A stretch of 64,000 nt of DNA from Rhizophlyctis rosea (taxonomy: Eukaryota; Chytridiomycota; Chytridiomycetes; Rhizophlyctidales; Rhizophlyctidaceae). Of this stretch, positions 22,868-37,331 are shown piece by piece; the stretch's first letter is position 1, and each line of letters starts with the position of its first letter. Location: assembly GCA_027596075.1 (NCBI GenBank), contig JADGJC010000009.1, forward strand, positions 62,001 through 126,000, given 5' to 3'. The translations under genes and the position numbers were made by a program. The notes beneath the pieces are model-generated. The model was given only the letters and a program-made list of their open reading frames with translations, was not told the origin of the DNA and ran no database searches.

Positions 22868-25593
22868 TTATGATGACTTCATATTAGTGCGAGGTGCGTC
22901 AATATGTTTTATCGGTATGGAGCTAGTCTTCATATTCCACATGTCCGGTTGCCTTGGCCCCGCAAAACCCAGTGCTCGTAGTTTCCTTTCCACATCACAG
23001 GTGGTTCGATGAAGCTTTCGCGCAACAGCTGACGGAAGGATTTCTCGACCTAGTTCTCGCGCAGTCTCGATCAATAACCTTAGCAAGTGTTCTTCGGATT
23101 CTTGCCACCGTTTTGTTGAGGTCGAGGGATCCAGCTGTGTGCTCAGAAAATTGACCCAGCGGTATCTGACAGTTCGCGGGGAGCGCCCCAGTTCTCTTCC
23201 AATCTGCACCCACTTCCCTTTCCATGCTTCTGTGACCCGCTCTATTATGAGAGCATCCTCCTCGGTAGTAAAGGATTTGGACTTCGTGATGTGGAACTGT
23301 AAGTTTTCAACAAGAGCAACAGCCGTTGGGTGTGATCGTTTCAGGAAATTCCATCTTCTACGCACACTGGTCTCCCAACGACATAACTGTGTCCCAATCT
23401 GGGCGAAACCATGCCCTTTTGTGACACCATCTATGATACTAATGTCTTCCTCGTCGGTGTAACGGTGGTTGCGGTGATTTCGGTTCCGATTCACTGAGGC
23501 AATAGAGCATACTACCTCGGGTTCCCCGGTGCTGTTTGCATTCGCGTGCCCCACCGTCGGCTCTGAACAATGTGTTGAGCAATCAAAAGTCCGATAAGAG
23601 CCGTTGATTGCAACATAACAAGGAAGCAAACTTGTTGAATCGAGTGCTTACCGTGCAATCCCAGTCCTGCGTGTTTTGTTGAATCTTTCCCGAGGTCAAG
23701 CGAGCGAAGTCTTAATCGATAGTATCTATTCATCACACTTTTAGTGGACCTGGAAAGCTGTTCGGCTACAGTTCGGTATATCACTAATCTACTGGAATCC
23801 GCATCCTGGATCATAGCCTTCAGAATCGTATCATCCTCTTCCTTCGTCCACTCTCTGCCTGGACTTTTCATCCCCATCTGCCGTCGAAGTCTGAGCAGTC
23901 TGTCCCGAATTGCCCCCATAGATCGTCCCATTTGCTTCGATAGGTCGTGTAAGTTGGTAATCCGACCTTGTGTACCGTACTCAACACTTCCCAAAAGATC
24001 CTCATCCTGCCCTGCAGTCCACGCCTTGCCCCTAAGTCCCACCCGATTTTGGTGTCGGAGTTTGCGCAGCCTGTACCTTATAGCCGCCGCTGATCGTCCC
24101 ATCTGCCCTACCAAGTCGTCTAAGTTGGTAATTTGACCTCCCCCCGCAGCGTTTTGTACGATGCGCAAAAGATATTCCTCTTCATCCTTCGTCCACCCTC
24201 TGCCCTTGATTTCCATCCCATTTCGCTTTCGAAGGGTGCGCAACCTAGTTTGGATGGCCCGATCGGACCGTCCCATCCACTTGACCAGTTCCTCTATATT
24301 GACTATTTGACCAATCTGTCCACCGTATTTGACGCTCTGTAATAGACATCTATCCTCATCATCACTCCACTGTCTCACAGCTGCCATTCCCATCCGTTTT
24401 CGAAGCTCATGCAACCTTTGTTGGATGGCAGTTGCGGAACGGCCAAGCAGAGTGATTAGGTCCCGTTTTGTTTTAGCCCGGTGTATCCGTGTACTGTCAT
24501 GTAGGTGCCGCCGAATGATTTCATCTTCTCCCTCTGTCCAAGCCTTCACCATGGTTGGCAAGGATGCCCCACAAACTTCCGGCCGAATTTTCGCCCAACG
24601 ATGTCTAAGCGCTGATACACTTCGTCCGAGTTGCTCAGCCAATGTTTTCCAATGATCACGCCGTCCTTCCTTCATTGCCTCCATCACCCCCTTACAAAGC
24701 AACGCATCTGCTTCTTCCGTCCAAGCTGAATCATTGATGGACACGTCGGAGACCAACCCCGCCTTTTGAAGTTTTCTCCATCTCCTGTGAAGGGTTGCCG
24801 CTCTCCTCCCAAACTGGTTGCTGACGCTTTGGAAAACGTTCCTCCCATGGATTTTGTGGCCTTCATAAATTGCACTGACGAGTGCAGCATCCTTATCGGG
24901 TGTCCATTTTTTATGGAAATTCGGACTTTCCGGTGATGCCGGCGAAGATTTGGTGGTTCCCGTGAGTCGTCGATATCTGGTCTTCAACCCCGCAACCGTT
25001 CGGTTCAGGTGACTGCTCAAGTTCTCCCATTTTTTGAATCCCTTGTTTCCATCCTCTGCCATCCTCACCAACAGCGCGTCCTCCTCCTGAGTCCACATAG
25101 ATGGATTATGAACAGAACCGGGTATTTTGAGGTTTCCATATTTATGACGGACACTGGGAACCGAGCGTCCCAATTGATGCGCTATGTCAACCCAAAATCG
25201 CCTTCCGCTAAGTCTCTCCTGCTTTAGGACAGCAGCAATGAGGGCGGACTCCTCTTCCCTGGTCCACTTTTGCCTTACGGTCCGACCAGAAGAGTCTGGC
25301 AAGACAAAGGATCTCGTGATATCAGGTCTGCTCACATCAGTGGGGTTGGGGATGAGTTGACAGTTGGCGCGTAGGGAACGTGAATCTGGAAATTTGGAGG
25401 AGCGCGACATCCATATATTGGCCGAATGCACCAGAAACGTGCTTTTGCGGAAGGGGACACTGGAATAATTGAGATCAGTGAAGCAGGCTGAAAGCAGGAC
25501 CGTTCGTGAAACTGACTTAGGGACGACCAAGTACGTAGTGCCGGTTCTTGAACGACAGGAAGCTCGAATTTGGGCCAAAGTGTTTGTATGCAT
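22868..25593 (-). CDS. Myb-array protein E (type I), about 12 Myb/SANT repeats
   Basis: Exon 1 is 23652..25593 and exon 2 is 22868..23562; the 89-nt intron (GTAAGC..TTCAG) is in phase 1, the same place and phase as in A and G, giving 878 aa. Nine repeats lie in exon 1 (QKWTREEESA, SMWTQEEDAL, KKWTPDKDAA, SAWTEEADAL, KAWTEGEDEI, RQWSDDEDRC, RGWTKDEEEY, KAWTAGQDED, REWTKEEDDT) and three in exon 2 (HRYTDEEDIS, KSFTTEEDAL, KRWQESEEHL). The start at 25593 (MHTNTLAQIRASCRSRTG) gives a basic N-terminus of about 75 residues before the acidic linker; an ATG 45 nt upstream is the alternative. Exon 2 has fewer repeats than in A. Confidence 0.85.
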
Positions 25594-26409
25594 CCTGGTA
25601 TCATTGATCTCAGCTACGATTGACTGCAGGGGGAACAAGTCACTGTACCTTTGAAGCTTGCAGTTTATGCATTCTTGAAGTATACAGCCATTTATGGAGA
25701 AAGCTTACGGCTAGTGAACTTGGTGCGGGTGGGGCCTGAAGCTGGCCTGAGGTGGATGGTTGCTTTTCGCCGAAGGCAACTTGAGTAACAGAAGAGCCGA
25801 ATAAGGATTTGACCTCAGCCTGTGGGTTGGTGCACTATGACTGTTTCTCGATCAACCATACAGCACGGGCCTTTTGCACATAAAGATCAGCGCAGGCGCA
25901 TTCAGCGCTTTTGCGTAGTGGCTGGAAGTTTGGTTGCAAGTTGAAAGCTGCGTTGTGCCAACATGGCCAAATTCCAATCTGGCCATTTTCAGTCAAATCA
26001 CCACTGATTCACCAGCCACGGGTCCTTAGAACATGGTTGCAAAGCAATTGACCCTACATATCAGGTCGTTTACGCCACCACAGTGAAACCAGTCATATCC
26101 CAATGCGCCGCGATGATTCCTCTAGGCCATCGCCACCAAAATGAGACTTGCAATGGCCTAAACATCATCTACTATATAGCAAGTCGGCTCCATCATTGTG
26201 CCTATTTTATTTACTCTGAGGGTCATGGCACATCACCTCTATCAACTATGCTACCATCCGCTATGTTCTCCCCATTGCCTTCACAAGATGGCGGGCCTCG
26301 TCCAAAAACTAGGTCCCCAAGGTTAGCTGTCGAGACTGACTCAAACTGTACTCCAAGCAAGCTCACTCACTTGACAATCGACGAGAGTTCAAGACAACTT
26401 CAGGTTACT
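25594..26409. other. Intergenic between Myb genes E and F
   Basis: 816 bp with the promoter of E (shared element at 26014-26023) and the 3' flank of F. No gene recognised. Confidence 0.45.
26014..26023 (-). promoter_or_regulatory. Shared Myb-array upstream element (gene E)
   Basis: ACCCGTGGCT on the gene strand inside CTAAGGACCCGTGGCTGG, 421 bp before the ATG of E. Confidence 0.5.
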
Positions 26410-28515
26410 TCAATCCAGGACGTGCATGGCCACCTTGTTCTGGACATCTTTTGCAACAGGTTGTGTTGAGAGCTGTAGGCTTGCGATTTTACTCCTCACA
26501 TCCGCAGCAGTACGTCCGAGCTTTACGGATATTGCTGATGGAACGAGCTCTCGGCCGACCTCGTGTGCAGTATCCAGGAGCAAACGCAGCAGGTGTGTCT
26601 CTGCTTCCGACCACTGTTCCTGCTTTTCTGAAGTCCGCCTGTACACGAAGTTCACCCAGCGCAGTTTAACACTGTCTGGGCATCGTCCAAGCTCCTTCCC
26701 AATTTGCGTCCATTTTCTACCCATCTCCCCAACCCGCCGGACAATCATAGCATCCTCTTCAACAGTGAACGGCTTCCGACTGCGTCTTGTAACGCGGAGC
26801 TCTGCACCTTCGCCAAATGCCGGAGATGATTGTCTAAGGATTTCCCATCTACGAAATATGGCGGACCGCCTGCGATTCAATTCCCTTCCAATCTTGGTCC
26901 ACCCAAATCCCTCCCCAACTCCCTTCGTGATTTGGTTGTCTTCCTCTTGGGTAAACAGTCTGTAACGAGCCGATGGCAATGTGGTACGGGAACTGGCGAC
27001 TGGATTGATGTAGTCCCTTCGCCTTCCGGTGCTTTGCAGTTTGGCGGACCTTCGATCGAGAGTCAGATTTTCCGAGCCACTCAGTGGCACAACAGCTGCT
27101 TTCCGGGAACGGGTACTGGCTCTGGATGGAGGTGGCGGTATCGATTGGGCGTTTCTGTTTTCGATTCGGCGGTATCGTGACTTTACACTATGTTTTGACC
27201 GTTGAAGTCTTGTTGCCACCGTTTCCCACAAGTTCACCGCTCCCTTCATTCGGGCTTCCCTAACAACACTAAAAAGAGTCAAATCCTGGTCGGGTGTCCA
27301 GGTTTTGCGGTTGTCTGAATGCGGGTCCTTGAGTTTGAACCACTGCAGTTGGGTGGCCGCAATGGAACGGCCAAGCAGGTCGGCTATCGAATGCCATTGG
27401 ATTGTCCCACCTCCCTTCTTCTGCTCTGTGATATTGTGCAAGAGCAGATCTTTCTCCGAGTTTGACCAATTCTTGGACCCAGTAGGCACATACCCTCCTC
27501 GCCTTTGCTGCTCTCTTAAATCTCGTCGGCTGAGGATACCCCAACGGTGTCTTATTGCCTCCGCATCCCGTCCAAACAGCCGACTGAGCATCTCCCAACA
27601 TTCTTTCCTCCTTTCCTTCACGACCTTGAAGACTTACTCCCGTATCTGTGCATCCTCTTCGGGAGTCCATGATGAAAATCGGAGAGGCACATGAGGACAA
27701 GCGCCAGCCTTGTGAAGCAATAGCCACCTCCACCTGATAACCGATGCAGATTTGTCAAACCGCCTGCCGATTGCAGCAAAATCATCCTGCTTGTGTTCTT
27801 CCCGATGGTGAAGGATTGCACTGATGAGCAGCTTGTCCTTCTCGTGTGTCCATCCTTTGAGCTTACGTGGGGAAGCTGTATTGCGGGGTGTGCGGGGTAA
27901 GTCTAAAAATGGGGTAGAAGACTGCTTGGTGTCCTTAATGATCTTCTGATATCTGCCCCTGACGGCCGCCCTGGACCTGCCTAACCGCTGGCTGACATAA
28001 CTCCACCCTTCCTTCCCTCCCGCCTGTCGAACTTCTGCCACTGTCCACAATAATCGTCCATCCTCCTCCGCTGTCCACGGCTCAGAAGCATGGTGCGCTA
28101 GTGCCATGTTCTTTATCCGCTCATATTTACATTCAACACTCCGCACTGATCGCCTCATTTCACAAGCGACACTGACCCATAACGGCTTCCCTTGGACTCC
28201 CGTGTGTTTTGCCACTGCGGCGATCAGGGACTCTTCTTCCTCGGCAGTCCAGCCTTTCTGCCTTTTTGAGGAGGGACTGTTGTCATCTGTTATTGGTGTG
28301 GGCTTGGTGGGATTATGTCCACATGATCCAGTCGCCAAGGAGAATTTCATGCTCTCCGAGTCTGGCCCCAACTCTGTTGACAACATGTTCGATGGGGAAG
28401 GAACTGTTGTTCTGCTAACAAGAGGAACTTTGTGGCGAAGCAGGCTGAGGAACCGTTGAAACCTGCTGCCGCCGGTGGTGATCAAGGACAACGGTAGGAG
28501 CGGCTTGACAAACAT
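26410..28515 (-). CDS. Myb-array protein F (type II), nine repeats, interrupted by an in-frame TAA
   Basis: Reads from ATG 28515 (MFVKPLLPLSLITTGGSRFQ, a presequence-like start) to the stop at 26410 in one frame, except for TAA at 27634-27636 in the fourth Myb repeat, where D has a glycine (EEDAQIRE, stop, VFKVVKERRKE). The stop overlaps a perfect GTAAGT. Splicing from there to CTCAG 54 nt on would be in frame and restore the ORF at the cost of about 18 residues of repeat 4. So F is either a pseudogene by one nonsense change or is spliced around it. Repeat order (KGWTAEEEES, EPWTAEEDGR, KGWTHEKDKL and so on) matches B and D. Divergent from the intact oxidoreductase gene. Confidence 0.65.
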
Positions 28516-28982
28516 GGCGGTATATTCACGATTATGATTCTACGGTGGACAAGTGAGCCAATTCTGCACAACTGCCTGATGCTGAGTTACTCGCCTTATC
28601 GCGCACAGAAGTCTAGATCTAAGGGGGGTTGCTTTCCCACACCTCTCAGCAGACTGAAGCTCTTGGTTGAAGTGAACTTGTGTGTGTGGCAATTTGCGGG
28701 TGGTATGAACTCTCAACAGGTACCTAGTTTAGATAGTCAAATTACCGCAACAACGTTTTCACGGATCTGTGCCCAGTTGGAAGCAAAAGTTTTGAGGGTC
28801 CAGACCAGAGTCTCCAGTTTTTGGCAGTCTGTCCCACTCGGCCGTCGGGCCGTCGGCCGAAGCGCAGAGACTGCGCGTTCTCGTGGCCAAAAATAGACCC
28901 AACAACCTCCCTTCATCTTCGTCTTCAGTGCCCCCATCTTCATCGCAACCCAACTCATCTCTCTCACAAACACCACCCAACA
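28516..28982. other. Divergent promoter region between Myb gene F and the oxidoreductase
   Basis: From 28831 it contains the GC-rich leader (CGGCCGTCGGGCCGTCGGCC and an inverted repeat around GAGACT) that was copied to 17154. Its conservation in the duplicate makes it a candidate core promoter or 5' UTR element. Confidence 0.5.
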
Positions 28983-30362
28983 ATGTTCCCCCCAATAAAA
29001 GTCGGAATAATAGGCTACGGCTTCTCCACAAAATGCTTCCACCTCCCCTACATCCTCCCCAACCAAGATCTCCACCTCCACGCATTCCTCCAACGTGCGC
29101 CCACCCCCGCCGACGTCAAAGGTCCCTGGGGTCACTGCACTGTCGACTTCCCCCAAGCCAAGCATTACACCACCCCCGATGAGTTCTTTGCGGATAAGGA
29201 GATTGAGCTGGTGGTGATTTGCACGCATGCCCATGAGGAGTTTGCGGAGCGGGCGTTGGAGAGTGGGATGCATGGTATGGGGGTTTGTTGAGGAAGTAGG
29301 GGATGTGGATGCTGATGAGTGACTTTCGTAGTGGTGGTTGAGAAGCCGTTCCTCAACACCAGTGAGGCGGCAGACAGATTGATCAATCTTGCTAAGGCCA
29401 AGGGCACGGTATTGACGGCCTTCCACAGTATGTGCTTCATCTTCCGGTTTGGGTGTTATTGTGTGCATCTGCTAAGAAATGTCATAATATAGACCGTAGG
29501 TTTGACAGTGATTTCCGCACTTTGAAGCATCTTGTAACTGAGGGTGCATTGGGTGACATCCGTGAGACTGAGATGCACTATGACTTCCCTAACCCTGGAT
29601 GGATCCATGGGTGGACCGGAAAGTACACTCCTGGAGAAGGCATGGCATTTGGGTTGGGTACGTTGAACATCATTTCTTGATACTACATATCAGTGGGAAG
29701 CTAATCACTGACATTGAATGTAAAGGTACCCACACCATTGATCAAGCTCTTTGTCTCTTTGGAACTCCCGCGTCTGTGACTGGGTTCTTGCGGGCCAACC
29801 GTGGTGGTGACAGTGACATTGATGACTCCTTCACTATCATTTTGCAGTACGGTGGGGAGAAGAAGAACCAAATTGTGACTGTCAAGACCACCATTGTTTC
29901 CAACTTGAAGGATCAATTGAAGTACTTCGCTAGGGGTACGGAAGGGTCTTACCTCAAGGTACTGTGCTCACCACATATTTCAGGTGATGCTGTGATGCTG
30001 ACTGCTATTCGATGCACTCCCAGTTCGGAACTTGCCCCCAAGAAAACAAATCCATCGCCGCACCCGGCCAACCCGCCACAGACCCCGACTGGGGTCTCGA
30101 AGATGAACGCATCTGGGGAACACTCACCACCAACACTCAGTTTGATAAGACCCAAACACTGGATGAAGAGAGCAAGAAGTGGGTCGGCAAGTTCCCTAGT
30201 TTGCATGGATGGTATCGGGGATATTACGAGAATGTTGCGGATGCAATTAGGGGGAAGGCGGAGATTTATGTTAAGCCGGAGACTGCGAGGGATGGGTTGA
30301 GGGTTATTGAGTTGGCTAGGGAGTCCCATGAGCAGGGGAAGACTGTTGCTTGGAGGTGGTAG
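28983..30362 (+). CDS. Gfo/Idh/MocA-family NAD(P)-dependent oxidoreductase
   Basis: Exons 28983..29274, 29332..29427, 29493..29657, 29726..29958 and 30024..30362 join in phase to 374 aa, a normal length for the family. The N-terminal Rossmann motif GIIGYGFSTKCFHLPYI, the active-site lysine block VVVEKPF, and NRRFDSDF, then GTHTIDQALCLFG of the C-terminal domain, are all present. Family members oxidise or reduce sugars and related polyols; the substrate cannot be told here. Likely cytosolic, as no targeting signal is seen. The first exon and leader were duplicated to 17154-17547 within the Myb array. Confidence 0.9.
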
Positions 30363-31439
30363 GGTTTGTGGAGGGTTTGGATGTATCATAAAGACAGCCG
30401 TCTGTAAAGATATCTCATTTCCGACAGCAATCGGAATTTCGCTTCCAATGATCAAACGATCAAAATCATCAAAAATCAATTCCATACTCCATAGGAGTTG
30501 TATAGGAACAGATCATTGTTCTTTCACTACAAATATTGCCGTCCTGTTTCTGGAACAATTCGATCTCTGAATTTTCGCAATGAGGTGCGCATTCCAATCA
30601 TCCATAGAAACGTTGCCAGGAAGGAACAGTTCAGATGAACATATTAGCTGTTGAATGTATGCCTAGGATACTGGAATGATCACTCGCATCAACAACGAGG
30701 AACGCTGAATATTCAAGCGGCGGTCCTTACGGCGCTATTACCCGACTTCACACAATGAGTACGATGGTGACTGGGAAAAAGTAAACAAAACCCTCGAACG
30801 CGTGTACTGCGCCACTTCCCAGTCCCCTCGCATCATTCTCATTCCCTTCCGGATTTTTATGGAATGAGCTTTCAGGGAAAAGCATATTGCAATTAACATG
30901 CTGATGATTCATCTTATAAGCATTTTATGCGGGCTTGCAACTTCTTGCTGCGGCCTGTAACGTGTTTTTTTTCGAAGTTTTAAGCCTGGGTTGCAGTGCT
31001 AGGTATCTCTGGGTGTTGAGGACAAATGTTATAACAATTTTTGACCATCGTGCGAAGCAGAGAGGAATGGAAGTGAGACCAAGCGAGCCTCTCAATAGTC
31101 CCGCGTGATTGGGTTTTGACCAACGCGGAACCATGAGCAAGGGATGAAACGATATCAACCTGAAACCTTGGTCCAACGCAAAATACCAACACGTCATTCC
31201 CACCATTGGCGGATCCAGGAGTCATTGGGTGTCATTGCTCCCTTTACCCACCAACTGCTCCTCCCCGTCAACTCCATCCTCCAAGAGAGAAGGTAGAGTC
31301 TGCTGCTTTTTCGACCCTCTTAGTCCTCTTCTTGAGGTATTGACTTGCTTTCAGTGAAGCGACACTTCGTTTGACATATCACCACACAACAGGAATAACT
31401 GGCATCGACTCCCCCCAAACCATGCGCACCGCGCTCCGC
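30363..31439. other. 1.1 kb with no recognised gene
   Basis: 3' flank of the oxidoreductase followed by sequence without clear coding potential on either strand, up to the decayed ankyrin gene. Confidence 0.45.
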
Positions 31440-31970
31440 CCCACCCACACCAAACACCCATCCCCCAACTCCTCCCCTTTACCCCGGAACTCTTCCGCCC
31501 CATATCCCAAAACCTCGACCCCCTAACCGCCCGCGCACTCCGCAAAACCTGCAAACTCCTCCACAACACAATAACACCAAAGGTCTCGACAACGCCTGGC
31601 TCTGGGCCTGCAAATACAACCATACTTCCATCCTCCGCACACTCCCAACACCCCCCGACATCAACCGCTACGAACTCATCATTTCCGGCGCCTCTGTCAG
31701 GATCATGGATCTCGTTCTATTGGGGTTCGAGGATGCAATGAAAACGCGAGCAGGACGGTACACTCGACAAACCCCACTTCCAAAAAAGTCCTAAACGACC
31801 GCCCTATACCTCACAATCACAGAAAACCGCGGCTTTGCACCCATCACAAACCACCTCCTCAAAAATGGTGCAAGCCCGCACGCCAACGGACGCGGAACCT
31901 TGATCTACCAAGCAAAAAAAACACAATCATAAAGAGTGTTTACAACTTCTCGTGAAAGCTGGCGCCATAG
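31440..31970 (+). pseudogene. Decayed copy of the F-box-like/ankyrin gene
   Basis: In three different frames one reads PELFRPISQNLDPLTARAL, then WLWACKYNHTSILRTLPTPP, INRYELIISGAS, and LIYQAKKT before a stop. These match PELFRPFARLL, WTWAWKNNQPAILRALPTPP, QRYELIIAGTS and LIYEAKKWGHKECVKILL of the gene at 35533-36510. Frameshifts, small deletions and stops make it non-functional. The orientation is opposite to the intact copy, with spastin between them. Confidence 0.75.
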
Positions 31971-32429
31971 ACACAGGAAGGGGCAACATCTACGTGTATC
32001 GGATCTGGCAGTCACCGGTGACAGGTTGTCGACCAAGCACAGGTTGCCAGATCCAGTTTGTGAGTAAAATCATGTAGAACGTCCACCATAGCTGACGACG
32101 ATACGGTAGCTGTCGCGATTCAGTTGGTGGCGTTGTTGGTAGCTTGGCTTTGTATTTGTTCATGTGCGATTTTGACGACGATGATTCGGGAGAGGGAGAG
32201 GTGGTGAATTTGGTCTCGGCGTAGTGAGAGCTGTGATGGTGGGGATCTTGTTACCCATCCTTGTGCGTAGATGCATGAATACGTCTGAAAATAGATGTGT
32301 ATGTTATCTTGCATTTGCTTTGCTCATGGTTGTGATCGCGATTGAGAGATTGGGAAGGTCCTCACAAACAATAAGAACAAATAGCTATCTTCATTATATA
32401 CAGACCCCGTCCCTCCCATTACCGACCAC
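31971..32429. other. Intergenic, spastin 3' flank
   Basis: No gene recognised. Contains a hairpin-capable stretch at 32001-32054. Confidence 0.45.
32001..32054. repeat. Inverted repeat with central palindrome
   Basis: GGATCTGGCA (32001-32010) is repeated inverted as TGCCAGATCC (32045-32054). The palindrome GTCACCGGTGAC follows the first arm. It lies just after the decayed ankyrin gene. It could be a remnant of a mobile element end or only a chance hairpin. Confidence 0.4.
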
Positions 32430-34912
<2,483 letters not shown>

Positions 34913-35532
34913 TTGGGGTCTTTTTGAATGTAAGCTGGGGCAGGTGATTGTTTAGACGACCGCGCGTAAACAGAGTGCGACCCGCGCGGTTGGCGATAGA
35001 CGAGAGATAGTAAATACTTACTATTCATAGACACAAAATAGTATTGAGTGACGAGTTACTTGCCTCTCATGCTACAACAGGAAGTGTACTTTGCCAGTAG
35101 GCAGATGCACCGCCGCTGCTACTATTTGGGAGCGTGAGAAACAAGTCAGGGAGGAGTTGGAAGCTGTTGCGACCTGTGTTTGGGTTCAGTTCAGGTTCAG
35201 TTTGGGTTGTGGTGGTCCTTTTGATGTGTGGCTTGACGATGACCAAACCAGCATCTCTTCCCTGCGCGAGGGTCCTTGCAAGTTGCCTGCACCTGGAAGA
35301 ACTTTCCAATAAGACTAATCAAATTGGGGACTGCATTGGAGTTAATAAGGTCTTTTCGCACCGGAGTGGCTCCATCGCAGTAATGCACAAGAGAGGCTTA
35401 TATGCACACATATGATTGACCTGTCATCATTTCGACTATGTTGGATACCCGACACCTTCCCCTCCCACCCGTCAATTCCCCTTTCAAGCATCAATTCCCA
35501 ACGCAAACTAACCTAATGATCACTTTCACAAA
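34913..35532. other. Intergenic, spastin promoter and ankyrin gene 3' flank
   Basis: 620 bp, no coding signal or recognisable motif. Confidence 0.45.
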
Positions 35533-36510
35533 TCAAGCCAACGCAACAACATACAATATAGCAACCACCCACGTGCCGACCACCCCAACAGCCTGAAGCG
35601 CAACGACCATCGGCTGCCATCCAAATACACCCCGCCAGATCCAATTCATCAGAAAAAGGACTATCATGCCCCAACAGAGATTACGCTTCCAAAAGAAGAC
35701 AGTACCGCTTCCGTCGTCCACTGACCCAGCTTCCAGGAGAATTTTCACGCATTCCTTATGGCCCCACTTTTTTGCTTCGTAAATTAATGCTCCTGCACCT
35801 CGGGCGTGGGGACTTGCACCGCATTGTAGGAGGTATTTGAGGATGTGGGCGTACCCGCGACCCCAAGTACATGCAACCCATAATGCACCATCTAAAGTCT
35901 GTTTGTAATGCTCGATGTTGAGTGTGCCTTCTTCAGCTTGGCGGACGGCATCCTCGAGCCCGACACGGACTACATCCAGGTGCCCAGCGGATGTGCCGGC
36001 GATTATGAGTTCGTACCGTTGCATGTGTGGCGGCGTGGGAAGGGCGCGGAGGATCGCGGGTTGGTTGTTTTTCCAGGCCCAGGTCCAGCAGTTGAGGGGG
36101 CCGTGGGTGAGGAGACGGTGGTTTGCTTCGGAGGTGACGAGGTCTGACAATGTTATGGCGTGGTGGGGGGATTTGCAGGTTGCGCGGTTGCGGGCTGTGT
36201 GGGGTGGGAGGAGGCGGGCGAAGGGGCGGAAGAGTTCTGGGGGAAGAGGGAGGGGTGGGGGGTTGAGCAGGGGTTTGAGGGGATCGGATGTTTGGCAGAT
36301 GAGGTTGAGTGGTGACGGAGATGGTGAGGGACCATCGAGGCAAGCATGGTTGAGTTTTTGGAAAAGGGGGCCGATGTCGGTGATGTGTTTTGCGACTTGG
36401 TTCCGACGTATGCCGTCCGATGATTGGAAGAGTGCCAAAAAATGGATTATTGCACTTGATGGACTTCGAACTTTGTTGCTATGTTGCGTTTCATATAACA
36501 GAACATGCAT
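35533..36510 (-). CDS. F-box-like/ankyrin repeat protein with C-terminal membrane segments
   Basis: Single exon, 325 aa. An F-box-like segment (LPPELFRPFARLL, about residue 88 on) is followed by degenerate ankyrin units, the clearest being GYAHILKYLLQCGASPHARGA and GHKECVKILLEAGS. Two hydrophobic stretches form the C-terminus (NLCWGMIVLFLMNWIW and VVALQAVGVVGTWVVAIL). F-box proteins can recruit SCF ubiquitin ligases, but the F-box match here is weak. The start is the first ATG; a later start is possible because the first 60 residues show no domain. A decayed inverted paralogue lies at 31440-31970. Confidence 0.65.
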   Translation of the reverse strand: MHVLLYETQHSNKVRSPSSAIIHFLALFQSSDGIRRNQVAKHITDIGPLFQKLNHACLDGPSPSPSPLNLICQTSDPLKPLLNPPPLPLPPELFRPFARLLPPHTARNRATCKSPHHAITLSDLVTSEANHRLLTHGPLNCWTWAWKNNQPAILRALPTPPHMQRYELIIAGTSAGHLDVVRVGLEDAVRQAEEGTLNIEHYKQTLDGALWVACTWGRGYAHILKYLLQCGASPHARGAGALIYEAKKWGHKECVKILLEAGSVDDGSGTVFFWKRNLCWGMIVLFLMNWIWRGVFGWQPMVVALQAVGVVGTWVVAILYVVALA

Positions 36511-37102
36511 GCAAGATTGAGAATGGAGGTCCGTAGCCGCTCACCTTTCAGGCCTCGTAAAAAGAGTAAATCTCAAAGATGGAATTTGAAAGCGAGGGCG
36601 CGCAAACAAACATCCGAGAGCCGACGACAAGACTCGATGTCGAGTGGGTATATATCCTGCTGCGCGCGTGTGAGAATGGGGAGGGAAACAACATTACACA
36701 GTACGGGCGCATCACATGAGACCACGATGAGACAACAAGGGCGTGCACAAGGTTCCGGGTGGACCTTTGTTCTTACATGAGATTGCATGAGTTGCATGAA
36801 TGCAGCGATCGCCAGTATGACAGGTGAAACAAAACCCAGCATCACAGCGAGAGAATCATTTGTTGTGAACCTTTGGCTGACCGCAAAATGGCCCGAAGGT
36901 GTCAGTCACAATTCCCTATCAAGGAAATTGAGCAACTGACTGAGGAGGACAGTGCAATGAATCCATTTGGCCATTTCTATAGGCGATTCAATCTTGTTCT
37001 GCGCTCGAAAAGACGTTAACAAGGGGGTAGCGAGGTTTATCAGGGTCCTTCTGGGAGAAGTAGGACCCGTCCCTGTGGGTCCCTGTGACCTATGACCCTG
37101 AT

Positions 37103-37138
37103 GACATGAACCGAAGATGAGACATGAACCGAAGATGA
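37103..37138. repeat. 18-bp tandem duplication
   Basis: GACATGAACCGAAGATGA occurs twice without a gap in the ILV3 upstream region, about 195 bp before the start. It may double a regulator site; no factor is known to me for it. Confidence 0.7.
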
Positions 37139-37219
37139 CCCGCGCTCCTGCTTGCAACTCTGGCAAGCCACATTGAGACCCCACTTGTACCACGTGATAG
37201 GAACATCTGTGGCTTGGGG

Positions 37220-37229
37220 ATATATAAAT
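37220..37229 (+). promoter_or_regulatory. TATA box candidate for ILV3
   Basis: A run reading GATATATAAATAG lies about 105 bp upstream of the ATG at 37332, at a plausible core-promoter distance. Confidence 0.5.
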
Positions 37230-37331
37230 AGCCGAGGTAAACACCCTCCCAAAATTTTATGTGTGGTGAAACGCGCTGGTCCTTCCTCTTCCCCCCGCCT
37301 GCCTTCCTCCATTACGCTGGTGCACCAAACA

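Larger units (their letters stand above)
36511..37331. other. Intergenic, ILV3 promoter region
   Basis: Contains an 18-bp tandem duplication at 37103-37138 and a TATA-like box at 37220-37229, then about 100 bp of 5' UTR before ATG 37332. No ORF recognised. Confidence 0.5.

Noticed and set aside
10583..28515. Identity of the Myb arrays with SNAPC4, REB1/TTF1 or telomere-binding proteins
   Set aside because: Those have few repeats and other conserved parts not seen here; only the generic Myb fold is shared.
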